Assembly: GCA_012064415.1 (NCBI GenBank)
Contig: SSNU01000131.1
Span: 62,001-126,000 of the forward strand
Direction: 5' to 3'
DNA length: 64,000 nt
From: Gyrodactylus bullatarudis
Lineage: Eukaryota; Platyhelminthes; Monogenea; Gyrodactylidea; Gyrodactylidae
Position 1 is the stretch's first letter, and each line of letters starts with the position of its first letter. This document shows positions 1 to 12,479 of the stretch, one piece after another. The position numbers and the translations under genes are program-made. The notes beneath the pieces were generated by a model, which was not told the origin of the DNA, did not search any database, and saw only the letters and a list, made by a program, of their open reading frames with translations.

Positions 1-1010
1 ACTGCACTGTGATCAAAATAACAATCAACAAATATCATGATGACATATAAAAAACGTTTCACGATAATTTCAGAGTATAAAATTTGATTTCTGTGACATT
101 TCAGGAGATCAGAAAGTATATTGTAGACTCTTATTAATTAAAGCTTATCTTGAAAGTTGCAGCTAACTACAGGTTTTTGTTTAAATAACTGTTACAAATT
201 TCAACTTGCAATACGGTTAATTGAATTATCAAAATATTTTTAGCCGTGAGATTTCTACTTGTTAATGATTTTAAACAAATTTAAGGTGAGGATAGCAGTT
301 TAGTTGATATTCTGTTGATGTCTCATAACAAGAAAATATTAATTTTTAAATACATTCTCTAAAAATTTCATCCATCGAACAACCTACATTCATGATTTTA
401 GTGAATTTTTTATTTTTTTTTAATTCAAAAATAATAGGGACCCATTCTAAATACTGTACTGATAATAAAATCCTCAATCAGAATATGGATCTATTTCAAT
501 GTTTTCATATCTAAAGGATTATTTTCCAGTAACGTCAATAATTCTGAGAGCTAGCACAATAATAATCAGTTAATACTGAGGCAGATTTATCCATTAGTAA
601 CTACCAATTGTTTATTGAATTCATTAGTAAACGTTAGTAAACATCATTTAACTGAATAACTAAATAAATATGAATAGAAATTTATTTTCTGTATGATTTT
701 TCTAAGATAAACTTTGGAAATAATGGAAAAGAATTTTTCAATAATAAAATTTATTAAAACTTAGGTCAATATGTGTACGGCCACTAAAGAAGACGTGTGA
801 AGATAACTTTTGGATGACAAATAGCTAAGAATTCTAATATTGACCCAAGTTTTAACAAGGAATTTTAGTGCATAGCTTCTTTTATCACTCCCGGATCAAA
901 GGTTTCCTTATTCTTGGTGTTCCCTTTCAGAGAGCGTTTCATGAAATCTCTGCTTAGACTAATGTCTAATAAACTGTAGATTCACTCTCTTCACATAACA
1001 ATACATAATA
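1..1010. other. Intergenic, no gene recognised
   Basis: AT-rich sequence without a convincing coding frame. A short inverted pair lies at about 753-772 and 838-857 (TTAAAACTTAGGTCAATATG and its near reverse complement). The same motif recurs near 20806-20826, so it is probably the end of a small dispersed repeat. Confidence 0.5.
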
Positions 1011-1766
1011 TAAACCTAATTGAAATAAAGATGAGAATTTCCTATTATTACAAAAAACTCAATATTTTTATCCAGAAAGTCAGGAAAAAATTTATTTTTT
1101 GGATTCCACTATAAAATGAGCTGATTAGTTTTGAATACAAAAAAAATTTCTGAAAAAAATTTAATCTGACCAAAATTGAGGCGTTTTTTGAATTTCGGAA
1201 ATGTTTCAAATTTCCACTTTATCAACTTTCAAATCCAAAATTTTTATCGATTTCAAAGATTTGAAGCAGTTAAATATTGATATCCAGGATCAAAATTAGA
1301 TGAAGATTTCGAATTTGGCCGTGGAATTTGGGAAAAAATTACTCTTTCCAAGAAAAAGTCCAATCCCTATATTTTGGATCATTTTCCCTCGTGTTAATCG
1401 AAAAATTCAAATGGTTCGATTTCCCACCGTAATGACGAATTTCTGTGAATTCCTGCAGGTGAATTCGAAATCTTTATTTAATTTTGATCCTGGATATCAA
1501 TATTTAACTGCTTCAAATCTTTGAAATCGATAAAAATTTTGGATTTGAAAGTTGATAAAGTGGAAATTTGAAACATTTCCGAAATTCAAAAAACGCCTCA
1601 ATTTTGGTCAGATTAAATTTTTTTCAGAAATTTTTTTTGTATTCAAAACTAATCAGCTCATTTTATAGTGGAATCCAAAAGATAAATTTTTTCCTGACTT
1701 TCTGGATAAAAATATTGAGTTTTTTGTAATAATAGGAAATTCTCATCTTCATGTCAACTAGCTTTA
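1011..1766. mobile_element. Foldback MITE with 305-bp inverted arms
   Basis: The left arm (1011-1315) and right arm (1462-1766) are near-perfect reverse complements separated by about 146 bp. The outer ends read TAAACCTAATTGAAATAAAG on the left and, reverse-complemented, TAAAGCTAGTTGACATGAAG on the right. No transposase is encoded, so this is a non-autonomous palindromic element. Its sequence is shared with the elements at 6750-7019, 11961-12443, 37880-38376 and 41888-42327. The target-site duplication is unclear; TA is possible. Confidence 0.85.
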
Positions 1767-3001
1767 TGTTGGGATAACCTTCCTCTAGTTTTTTTCCAGA
1801 TAATAGGATTTCCCATCAATAATCTTGACATATCACCCATTGATCTGTTATTCCTTTCATATATAATGAATTTTTTTTATTTATCCAGTGCTAATATTGA
1901 TTGATGAATATTAATTTTTTTACCTTGATTGTATCTTTTAAGCAGCAAAAAATTCAATGAGTACTACTTGTTGAGTATCCTTTTCTAATCTCTAAAATCA
2001 GATAGAATTAAATGTCAAATTCATCTGAATTGTAATGCTTTTCGACAATTTTCGACTATATAAGTAGCAACAAAATATAGAAGCTATATTCATGGATGGG
2101 AACGAAGAATTTTTCATTGATGACTGAATTGCATAATTATTTTAAAATTTTTTTGATAAGTTATTATATATTTCCTAAATAATATTATTTAGACGAATTC
2201 ATATGAATTATAGTCAGCAATCTCAAATACTAACTTTGTGGCCTAATTTATAAAGGAAGGGAACCCTTTAGGTTCAGACCCCAGTAGGGCACCATTGGTC
2301 GAATGGCTTTGTATCGTCACTAATTCGAGATCTACGAATTCTTTAGTCCATATTTTTATCACTATTCAGTAAATTTATGTCACTGCACTGGGATCAATTT
2401 TATCTAAAAGTAAAAATTTTGAGATCATTTGTTTACTGTATGCTCAAATAAAAATATAGAGGAAATATTAGTTTTTCTCTAGGTATCACTTAATATTTCC
2501 ACGTATTTTGGTTCAAGAAAGCAAATAGAAATTCCTCCAGAAGGATACAACAGTTTACTTTGATCACAGTTATTTTTATTATTGATGTAATAGTTCAAGA
2601 AAGAATTTAGTAGTCATTGCTTTACTGTGTTTCAAGTGGATTCTGAGTTGATGACTATTGTTTTCTCAAACCTAGAATTTAATTCTTAGATGATTAAATA
2701 TCAATTTCATAAGATAGTTAGCGCAGATCATACTAAAAGGTATGACATTCAAATGTCTAAATGGATTCAGCAGCTAGCTTGTCGTCTTTGCTCACTTTGC
2801 AGTTAAATTGTTTCTCAGCATGTACTTGAAACTGATTCAGCTGAAAGACCTTGAGAAGATGCGCTAACAACAAACAACCAAGTTGTCTTGTCCTGTTTTT
2901 TTTATTTTTCTGATCTTTATAAGGATTTATACTTATTTTTATTCATTAATATTTTTTATCAGTTTAATGTTTAAAAATCTCATTGTATCAAGAACTCGAA
3001 A
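1767..3001. other. Intergenic, nothing recognised
   Basis: No coding frame or structural repeat stands out between the foldback element and the retrotransposon fragment that follows. Confidence 0.4.
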
Positions 3002-3600
3002 GTGACAAGATCATTACTCCGACTTCAAAGGAATACTGATGCAATTGGAATCGAACTAACCCAACTTGAATCGTCGCTCCCACAAATTGGTCTCACCCTG
3101 AACCATTCCAAAACTAAAATCATGTCTCTTTCAAATAAAATCCCTATTGTTCCTACGCACAACCAGCTCTTGGTTAATAATATAAAGGACCTGGGACTCA
3201 ACTTCAATACCAAAGATCATGCCTCCACTATTATTACGAAAATGAATTGCAATTACTTCTTCTTAAAGAAATTCATCATCTCATCTGATATCAGACTTAA
3301 CATCTTTAAAGGAGTCATTCTCCCAAATTTTGATAATAGTTCTGGTCTACTTCCTCAGAATATAAGTAAGAATATCGAGAGGATATAATATTTATCTCAG
3401 ATCCTGTTTGGACTTGAATTATCTGGTCTACATCTCTTTTGGCTCCGAAAGATTGGTGTCGCTGCCACCCTTTTCAACAAAAAAGTCCAATCGACTTCAA
3501 GCAGCTACAGTCTAAGATTAGGATCAGGTTTCTTCATACTTCTGCATATAATAATCGCTTTCAGAGTCTGTTTTCAGATAAATTTATCCATTTTTGATGG
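3002..3600 (+). pseudogene. Non-LTR retrotransposon reverse transcriptase fragment
   Basis: The frame opening at 3002 carries the pattern of the late palm and thumb of LINE-type reverse transcriptases: a GLTLNHSKTKIM segment (the GL.LN..KTK motif), followed by a variable loop and an IKDLGLNF segment (the LG motif). The frame meets a stop at 3386-3388 and continues in the same frame with related sequence to roughly 3600. There is no upstream YADD catalytic motif, so this is a 5'-truncated, inactive copy. Similar text recurs at 57210-57420, where the phrase around CTCAGATCCTG is shared, so the same family is scattered in this genome. The clade (CR1, Jockey or other) cannot be fixed from the fragment. 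Confidence 0.65.
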
Positions 3601-3758
3601 CATGAATATATTCTAGATTTGTATCTTTACCTATTTATTCCAGAGAACCATAGTTATTTTTGTAACTATTAAAAATAATTATCGAATTTATAAATAAAAA
3701 TCTATTATATATTTATTTTCGATATTCGGAAAATGCAGAACTGTTTTCCAAGTTTTAC

Positions 3759-4213
3759 ATTACAGTAAAAATATTTCTATTGAAACATCTTATTTTTATT
3801 TATCTCGACCCATCAGAATGCAGCAAATGATTTCTATATGTTGTGCCCATTTTGGTTAATCTGCCGATTATGCATAATCAGCAACCCTCTGCCGAATATG
3901 GTTAATTTAGACTTTGATTATCCATATTCGGCAATTCTTTGTCGATTATCCCAAATAGGCAAGAAGTCTTGCCGAATATGGATAATTTTTTGGGGGAGGC
4001 GGCTACTAGTATATTCCTTTATGATATATCATATCTACCTTATAAAGAAGAAACTTGAAAAGAGTTTTTGCCTATTATGCATAATCGGCAGATTAACCAA
4101 AATGAGTACAACATATACATTTAGAAAAAAAAGTGAACTTTTGTGAAAATGTGAAAAATTCACTGTGTTTCAATAAAAATAAGATGTTTCAATAGAAATA
4201 TTTTTACTGTAAT
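3759..4213. mobile_element. Nested palindromic MITE, 455 bp
   Basis: The terminal inverted repeats start ATTACAGTAAAAATATTTCT and run about 42 bp (3759-3800 and 4172-4213). A second inverted pair sits inside (about 3834-3882 and 4070-4118) and contains the palindrome ATTATGCATAAT. The core repeats a GCCGAATATGGATAAT-like unit several times in both orientations. No protein is encoded. The flanks show no obvious duplication beyond AT-rich sequence. Confidence 0.8.
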
Positions 4214-6112
4214 CGAAATTGAGTGTATTTTGAGAAAATATTTCACCCTACGTTTAACCTGCATTTTCAGAAGAAAAAATATTACTTATTCACAGAAAAG
4301 TGCTTAATGTTAAAACCAATATTCTAATGTAGGTGATAAAAATCAAACTATTATCCTGGATATCGAATATAATAGTTCAAAAAAACGGTGAATGTTCTCG
4401 ATTAAATTAAATGCTGGACTGCTCTATATTTTCAAGTTACAAAGCAAAGAAATAAGAATTTTGATGAGGTCTGAAATCAATCCGTGATGACGTACAAAAT
4501 ACCCTGTTACAGGGCCCCTGTCCTACTCAGGATTTTGCAGTTTATTCGTTAATCGATAATAATTAAAATTTTTAGTTTCTGTTGTCATTGTCCCTTTCAA
4601 GTTTACATACTATTAAATCCTGGCTAAAGGCAATGCGAATATGGCCCGTTTACTTATTTCTTATGGGCTAAAAGAGAAATTCAAATAAATCGTACATAAT
4701 TTTAAGAAAACTCATAGCTTAGTCATACAGGAACATATATTATAAATTATAATTTATAAAATACAGTACTGTATGTTAGAATATCTAATTAGAATATATA
4801 ATTTTGAATTAGGCGAAACATTTAGGTCGGGCTCAAAACTCAAATTAAAATTCAAGAAACAAAGTATTCTGGCTGCCCAAAAGTTAACCAACCAAATTTA
4901 ACTTCAAGTAACTTGATTAATAAATCTGAAATTCCAGGAAGTGAGGAGTATTTTTTATCAGAAATATTTCAAGTGTAACTCAACTTGACTAGATATCATT
5001 CATGTGATCAAAGTATTCTAGCAAATTTTCCCTAGATATATGAAAATAGAGTCAAATCCCTTCAAAAGGATTACACAACTAGGAAAGAAAAAATACTAAT
5101 CAAATAAAAACAGATTTATAATATTTTGCCTGATTTAATTTTGGATTTTTTTCAATGCAAGAAAATTATCATCCAGGAATTTTGACTGAATAAATACAAA
5201 ATAAAATGTAAAATGAATAGTTAAATATATCAAAATATATATTAGGCGTTACAGAAAATATTCTGCTTCAGTGAAACTGACGAAATTTTAAAATAATTAT
5301 CGTTTGTTAAGTAAAGAAAGACGATGCCGGGATTATATTTATCTCGGGAAATATTCTTCAGCTTGTACATGCGAAATTTATAGATGTTTCTGATTGGCCA
5401 TTTTATTCCTAGATTCCTCTGAGATGCATCATTAATTGTTTCTGTTTGCAAGTTTTAAGGTTCGTCCGGGACATTTTCCGGAAAAATCTGGAATTGTGCT
5501 AAATCGTTGAAATAGATTAATTTCATGAATTAATCGATTAAAACAAAAAATCACCATATAAAATTTAAACTTGTGATTTTAAAACCTTCAATAATGAATT
5601 GCTTTCACATCATATGTCATAATATTAATGTCAATAAAGAAAATCAGAACATTGAAAAACGTTTATTTCGATAAAAGGTGTAATTTAGAAGAATTCAAGA
5701 CCTATTTTATCCTCCTAAATCATAGAGATGACTTTTCTCATATAGAATTTACAAAAGGCTCCTCCCATCTTTTTCGAGTTCTCATATTTTCTTTAAATTT
5801 GGACAATTTTATAACTCAAACATGGTATTTTGTTTAATTTTCATTTTGGCAAATTTCCGGATAGCCCAAGTTTCCTTACAAAAGGTCAAAAGTTAAATTT
5901 GAAACATGTTATGTTAATCTCTAATAAATCATATTAAAATTTCAATTAAACTACAGTTGTACCTCCGTAATAACTGTGTAAAAGTGATCCCTACCTCTCT
6001 GCTCCCTGAAGAATAATATTTATTATAATTGTATACTAATGAGTAGGCATATGTATAGAATATTTTAATTTTTTCCAAACTAATTCAATTTCAGCAATAT
6101 ATCATTACCCTA
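4214..6112. other. Intergenic, nothing recognised
   Basis: AT-rich sequence with only short chance frames on both strands and no recognised element. Confidence 0.4.
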
Positions 6113-6506
6113 TGAATATTTTCATTGATATTTTAAGGTTATACTCATGAAATGTAGTTACCTCATTGTACCGAATTTCAAGTTAAGGAAATTAGTGACC
6201 AAGTATAATTAATAACAAATCATTTATTCATTCAACCATATCGTGGAATGTATGAAACAGTTCTCAATCAGTTTTTTTGCCAGTCCAAAGTTTAAATTCG
6301 CTTCATGCGCTTGAAAAGCATGGTATCCACCTGGAATTTTGTGACAAGATTAGTTTTAAAATTCTCTTCAAGTAGGAATAAAAATCTGCTTTATATGATG
6401 AAAAAAAATATAAAACTTCATTTTTGCGATATTCTCTTGAAATTCGGTACAATGAGGTAACTACATTTCATGAGTATAACCTTAAAATATCAATGAAAAA
6501 TATTCA
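6113..6506. repeat. Inverted repeat, about 70-bp arms
   Basis: The left arm (about 6113-6182) and right arm (about 6436-6506) are near-perfect reverse complements. Both contain GAAATGTAGTTACCTCATTG or its complement. The spacer of about 250 bp is non-coding. This is probably a separate MITE or foldback element. Confidence 0.75.
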
Positions 6507-6749
6507 ATGTTGGGAGATGTACGGAGACATCGGTTTTAAGCTGAGTTACCGATGCTAAGTTCATTTCAGAGAAGAAGAAACTAATTCACCTGTAGAAGTT
6601 CACTGAAGTTCGTTATTACTGTGGGAAATCGAACCGTTTAAATTATTCGATTGTCCCGAAGGCAAATTATCCAAAATCTGGAAGTTTAACTTTTTCTCGG
6701 AGACAGTAAGATCTTCGTTATCTCTATGGCCAAATTCGCATTCTTCGTC

Positions 6750-7019
6750 TAATGTTGATCCCAAATACCTGCATTTAACTGCTTCGAATCATCGAAATCA
6801 ATGAAAATTTTGAGTTCAAATGTTGAAAAAGTGGAAATTCAGTGAATTTTCGAAATTCATAAAATGGCCTAATTTTCGCCATATTGAATTTTTTTCGGAA
6901 TTTTTTCGAATATCCACATCTTATTAGCTCATTCCATTTCAGAATTCAGAAAATCCGGAGAAAAATATCGAGTTTTTTGTAAAAATTGTAAATTCTCATC
7001 TTCATATCAACTAGCTTTA
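6750..7019 (-). mobile_element. Partial foldback MITE (one arm)
   Basis: This is one arm of the family described at 1011-1766. It ends in TTCATATCAACTAGCTTTA at 7019 and contains the internal AAAAATATCGAGTTTTTTGT block. The partner arm is missing or too diverged to see. Confidence 0.65.
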
Positions 7020-7558
7020 TATTGTTCATCTTGTGTAAATTTCCCCATTGAATTCAGAATCAAATAATATCCTTTACTTCTTTGAAATTCTCACAGTTTA
7101 TTTCTTCCTCGAGTTAAATACTCGTAAATAATAAATCTTCAAGTTTTAAGATCAAGGAGTAAAAAATTAATTTGATATTCTCTCGATAGATTAGCGCATC
7201 AAAAGCCAATTTCATGTGTTATCTTTTTCATGATTTAAGAAATCTACAAAATATCCATATTTTTCAATCCCTATAGATTTAATAAATTATTCTTTTTATG
7301 TCTATATGAGCCCAATTTTGTCATTAACCAATCACAAATCTTTCAAATAAAAGTCCACACCCATGAAATATATTGTAGAAAATATGTTACGTTGAGTAGA
7401 GTTTTTAAATCCATCGTATCATAAATCTGAATTTACCAATATATATATATATATACCATAAACCAATATATCGATGTAACTCATAGCAACTATCACAGCA
7501 GTTGAGTGGAGTAACTATATTTGAAACAATAACCAATATTGTAGCCTCACATATTGCA

Positions 7559-8047
7559 ATGAGTCTCTCAGGGAGTAAACCAGATTTCCTAGACAACCTT
7601 CGTCAGGAATTTTCAGTACTGGAATTTTCAAAGAAACGAATCTACGGGATAACTTTGATGATATTGATATTCACATTTATCTTATTCGCCATTGGAATCG
7701 GCCTCTGTTCAATTGGCCTTATTTGGACTGTTTATAAGACAAAATTAAACATACAATTTGATGATATGCCAATGGGGATTATTGAAAGGATGCTCAAATC
7801 TGAGAGGGAAACTAATTCGATGCGACGTTTAATATTCATTCTAGCATTAATATTCTTCATCATGTCCTTGATAACAATTGGTTTGTTAATTATGTTTTAT
7901 AAATTGTGGATTTACAATAGAGCAAAAAGCTATACGAATAATCTTAGAGCAATTAATTCGATTACGACAAGAGAATTTTTAAAGAGTAATTCAAAATTAT
8001 CCGAAGATAATGAAAAATTCTCCTTCCTATTACTTTCGGATACTTAA
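7559..8047 (+). CDS. Putative two-pass membrane protein, 162 aa
   Basis: The frame is open further upstream, but 7559 is the first ATG in it. The product is 162 residues. A strongly hydrophobic stretch lies at about residues 29-57 and a second at about 92-115, separated by a charged segment with many Lys, Arg and Glu. The C-terminal tail is polar, with Ser and Asn. This suggests a small hairpin-like integral membrane protein with both ends on the same side. An AATAAA signal at 8153-8158, about 105 bp past the stop, supports a transcription unit. I do not recognise a family. It could be a complete single-exon gene or the last exon of a longer one; upstream splicing cannot be excluded. Confidence 0.5.
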   Translation: MSLSGSKPDFLDNLRQEFSVLEFSKKRIYGITLMILIFTFILFAIGIGLCSIGLIWTVYKTKLNIQFDDMPMGIIERMLKSERETNSMRRLIFILALIFFIMSLITIGLLIMFYKLWIYNRAKSYTNNLRAINSITTREFLKSNSKLSEDNEKFSFLLLSDT

Positions 8048-8152
8048 GAAGATTTATTGAATTTAAAACGAGAATTTATCGTGTATTTTCCTCAGAGTCT
8101 GTAGACATTAAGTATTTCAGATTATGCATTTTGGATTTCTTCCCTTTTTGAT

Positions 8153-8158
8153 AATAAA
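8153..8158 (+). terminator. Poly(A) signal AATAAA
   Basis: A canonical hexamer about 105 bp after the stop of the small membrane-protein gene. Confidence 0.4.
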
Positions 8159-8465
8159 TCGAAAATTTTCCGCATCAAGTTTCTGACTTATTCATTAATA
8201 GAGCTACTTAAATATCTCAGTAATAAAAAGTCTGGAAGGATAAAAACATTCGACTGGAATTCAAAATTGATCTATATTGAGATTGGAAAATTTGAAAAAT
8301 CTTTAGAAATCCTCCCCTAATAGATAAGTAAATTTTTTCGAACAAGTCAGGAGAGTAATTACTACTACCGAGTAGAAAAAAGATCATTCTATAGTTGAAA
8401 ATTAAAAGATTTGATCTTGAATTGATGGTTAGTACTCAAAAAAATTTATATTCAAAATTTTATTC

Positions 8466-8866
8466 TAAAGCTTATTACTAATATGAAGATGGGAATTTAT
8501 GATTTTTACAAAATTCTTTTTTTTCTGAATCAAGAAATCGAATTTGATCGAGATTTTTCGGAATCTAGATCATGAGGCCCTCTTTCAGTACACGGAGAAA
8601 AAAAATTTAGAAAAAAAATTTTTTTAAGGAAACTACGGCTAATTTGAAATCTTGAAGAAGCGCCAAATTCCCATATTTTTTGAACTTTGAGTTGAATACT
8701 TTTGTTGATTTCAGTGTGCCGTATTTTCCTTAAAAACTGATTTTTTAAAATATTTTCCTCCGTATCGTGAAAGAGGGCCTCATGATTTAGATTCCAAAAA
8801 ATCTTGATCAAATTCGATTTCTGGATGAAAAAATTAAGAATTTTGTAAAATTCCCATCTTCATATT
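8466..8866. mobile_element. Foldback MITE, diverged subfamily
   Basis: The left arm (about 8466-8590) begins TAAAGCTTATTACTAATATG followed by AAGATGGGAATTT. The right arm (about 8770-8866) is its reverse complement. Both arms carry the GAGGCCCTCTTTCA block. The right tip is abutted or interrupted by the TTAACCC element that begins at 8865. Confidence 0.75.
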
Positions 8867-9825
8867 AACCCTTTCAATACCAACTTGATAAATTTGATGC
8901 GATTTCTTTCAAAATTTCACAGTTCGATCTACTCGATGACTCAAATGATTATATGAAAAAATCAAAAACAAATTTCATGATCTAGATCATTTATTTGGCA
9001 TCTTCCATATGGCTACATTGGTAACGAAGGGTGGTAAAATTTGACTTTTCGAAAAATTGAGAATGATTTTTTTTCTTCCATAATTATAATAATTATTTTT
9101 CATTCACAATACATTGGTATTCGAATATTCTATCCATTTGACTGAGCTAGATATTTTTCTAATTCCGAGCTAATATCTAATATACCTTATATGAGCACTT
9201 ATTTTGAAGATTATGTGTTGATTCATTGCTTGATCAGATATAGCAAAATTTGCAGGAAAATTTTTCTAAAGACCAATTAGGGATCGAATTTTGAACAGGC
9301 GATCATAATTAGGATCAGTTCTATTTTTGATAAGCTGTTCTTTATCATTAAATGCTGTAATTTTATGTTAAATCCAAATTTTTCCGTAATAAAGTAAATT
9401 AAATGATGTTCTTCAATATTTTGTTGAGAGAAAAAGTAAGGAAAAAAATTTTTTCGTTTCTGAGGTGGTCAATTTTTATATACCTAAAATACCATTGTAG
9501 CCAATTGGATACAAAGCTAAGATCAAAATAGCTAAGCCCCTAATAAGTTTTGATAGGAGATAATTCGATTATAGTTAGTTTAAACTATGAGTAAGAACAT
9601 ATAAACTTTCTGTTATGTTATATATATTGGAGCAAGTATGGTCTGAACTGCTAGAATCGACTTAGGTTTTGATAGATCTATTGAGATTTTTAAATTTGTC
9701 TTTACATTTTTTAAATACTGCCAGCTTTTTTAGGTTGCCAATATTAGCGTATTCACAAACAACACGACAGACAAGAGATTGAATGCGAACCATGTAGAAA
9801 TAGTCTTTGGGACCTTAAGGGTTAA
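8865..9825. mobile_element. piggyBac-type MITE with TTAA ends
   Basis: The left end reads TTAACCCTTTCAATACC and the right end, reverse-complemented, reads TTAACCCTTAAGGTCCC, so TTAACCCTT is shared at both tips. TTAA is the piggyBac target. No transposase frame is present. Part of the left half (about 8870-9062) recurs inverted at about 55790-55960, and the right end recurs near 30950-31040. Confidence 0.55.
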
Positions 9826-10699
9826 ATTCGAATGATATAATGGAAATGCAATTTGAGACATTTACTCAATAAGGCTAAAAATAGATATGTAATAGTCGAT
9901 AAAAATTGTGTTCAATAACTAATAGTCGCTTTGTCAGACTGTCATTTTAGAATTTTTACTAAATTTCTATTTCATAATCAAACTTCCTTTTTTATTAAAA
10001 TCGAAAATCTGCACTTTATGTCAAAAATCACCTTTTATTAAAATAATAATATAATATTTGTACTTATAAGTAAGCATACTTCAACTTTTAGAGCTTTAGT
10101 TATACTGCTGTATTCAGATTTTTTTTTTTCAATTTCAAATCATCTATTATATCATACTATCTCGAACTAGTCAACCAGAGATATTGGCATTTAAAATTCA
10201 TTATTCAATTTTTGTAATGCATACAGTACTGTATTTTTCTCCATGAAGAGACATACCTATAAAATGAATACTTTATTAATTCTCTAGTTTAAAGATATTC
10301 TAAAGGAATAAAAATCTAGATTTTATAATAGTGGAAGGAATATTCAGTCTATTACTTTCAACAATGAACTAGAAAAATATCTATTCTCAATAAATGCTAA
10401 AACTAGATTTTATGCAGTATTCAGTGAAATATTACAATAATTGTTGTAATTTTTTTCAGAATTCTTTTTCTTGATCTGGACTCCTGAAAATCTGCATCAA
10501 ATTTCTTGATAAAAAAATTAAGATTTTTGTGAAAAATTCAGCACTTCATAGCAACTTTGTCCTAATTTAACCCTTGGATGTCATTCAAAATTATTCCTTC
10601 TATCCTAATATTCAGAAGTAAAATTCATATTAATTATTCAAAAGTCACTCTACTCAAAAGTATATGATAGAAGCTGTATTAATAATTCATAGAGGTTTC
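9826..10699. other. Intergenic with a decayed foldback fragment
   Basis: Mostly featureless AT-rich DNA. About 10440-10555 resembles an eroded foldback arm (AAAAAATTAAGATTTTTGTG followed by a degenerate CATCTTCATATC tip). Confidence 0.35.
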
Positions 10700-11646
10700 A
10701 AAGCTAGTTTCAATATGAAGAATTTTACAAAGAATCTTAATATTTTTACAACAACCTGATTGGAAAATCGACACCTAGTTAATATGAAGATTGGAATTTT
10801 TACAAAATTTACAATTTTTTCATCAAATTCACCATATGAAGAAAGAAAAGATTTTCAAAAGTCAATTTTTATGAAAATTATGCCGTTTTTTAAATCTCAA
10901 TCTAGCGCCAAATTTACACTTTTTTAAAATTTGAGTGGAATGTTTTTGTTGGTTTTAAAGTGAGAGAGTGATCAAAAGTTGGTTTTTAGGATCACAATTT
11001 GCTGAATGAGATTTTGAGAATCGACCCATCATCTTGTGTAAATCGAATTTTGTTTATTGATCATTTTTACTGCTTGAAGATTATTGAAATTTTCATAATC
11101 CAAGATACCTGAAAAATCACAAGTTTATCGAACATCAGTTTCCTGAAAAAAATTGAACCTGGGCATTTTACGAATTAGTGATAATTCCACTTTTTTCAAT
11201 CTCAAAATTTTCATCGATTCCGAAGATTTAAAGTAATCTAAAACTGACGTTTCAGATCAAGATTAGATGAAGAATTCGCATTCGTCTGAAGTTCACGGAA
11301 TTATCACGAAGGGGAATGACACAAAATTATAAAGTTTAACTTTTTCTTGAAAATTGCGGGCTTCTCTCCATCAAATTTAAATTCCACGTCCAATGAAGAT
11401 CCGAAATATCAGCAATCATTTACTTTACAAATATCTGGTGTCAATACAATTTTGAGCTCAAAGATTTATGTTCGATATTCGTAAAATGTTCTAATTACGG
11501 CCATATTAAATTTTTTTCTATTAACAACCTATTGCATCAATTCATTTCTTAGAATTCAAAAAGGAAATTTTTTCCTGGCAACCCGGAGAAAAATATTGAG
11601 TTATTTGTAAAAAAGTAAATTCTCATCTTCATGTCAACCAGCTTTA
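10700..11646. mobile_element. Cluster of nested or decayed foldback MITEs
   Basis: The cluster starts at an AAAGCTAGTTTCAATATGAAG-like tip (10700) and ends at TTCATGTCAACCAGCTTTA (11646). A second internal tip lies near 10775 (CTAGTTAATATGAAGATTGG). It includes the AAAGTGAGAGAGTGATCAAA block near 10958, which is shared with 17024 and 39033. This is best read as two or more overlapping family members rather than one clean element. Confidence 0.5.
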
Positions 11647-11960
11647 AACAATTATTAATACGAATCTTCATATTTTAAAAGTGGTTTTTAAATCTAGATT
11701 TTAAAAAATCTTATAAAATTAAATTTCGAACAACCGAGATTTTTATAAAGTTTTGTTTTCAAATCTTAAATGAATCTTAACTAAAGCTAGTTGAATTTTT
11801 TTTTGAAATCATAAAATTTAACATATGAATCTGATATACATAATAAAATCTAAATTGTCACAAATGAATCTCAAACTTGGACAGTCAGGTCAGTCATCAA
11901 CTCAACCATTGTCCATATAGAATACAAGGTTAAATTTCAAAGAAAAAGGTCTCTGTAAAA

Positions 11961-12443
11961 TAAAGACATGAAGATGATAATTTACTATTTTTACAAAAAA
12001 ACTCAATATTTTTCTCCGGATTCACAGAAAAATAATAATTTTTTGAATTCTAAAATGATATGAGCTAATAAAATGTGGATATTCGAAAAAATTCCGAAAA
12101 GAAAACGATCTGACCAGGATTAGCCCGTTTTCCGAATTTCAAAAATGCATCATATTACCACTTTTTCAACTTTTGAACCCAAAATTTTTATCGATTTCGA
12201 TAATTCAAAGCTGTCAAGTGATGATATAAATTTTTGGTTCAAAAGTTGAAAAGGTGGGTATTTGGTGTATTTTCGAAGTCCAAGAATTGGTCAGATTTAA
12301 CTTTTTTTCGGAATTTTTTGAATATCCACATCTTATTAGATCATTCCGTTTTAGAATTCAATAAATTATTTTTTTCTGTGAATCCGGAGAAAAATATTGA
12401 GTTTTTTGTAAAAGTAATTAATTCTCATCTTCATGTCAATTAG
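11961..12443. mobile_element. Foldback MITE, 483 bp
   Basis: The left arm starts TAAAGACATGAAGATGATAA. The right arm ends TTCTCATCTTCATGTCAATTAG. The arms meet near 12205-12230 with almost no loop. Both carry the AATATTTTTCTCCGGATTCA block or its complement. Short open frames inside are by-products of the arms. Confidence 0.8.
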
Positions 12444-12479
12444 GATTAGCTGAATTTTTGAAAAAAATCGTTAGCTGCT

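Noticed and set aside
1300..1524. 74-codon frame
   Set aside because: Spans the loop and part of one arm of the palindrome at 1011-1766.
7439..7455. TA dinucleotide run upstream of the small membrane-protein gene
   Set aside because: Simple repeat; could mimic a TATA box but gives no specific evidence of a promoter.
12234..12443. 69-codon frame on the plus strand
   Set aside because: A by-product of the right arm of the foldback MITE; a closely similar frame appears at 41888-42085 for the same reason.
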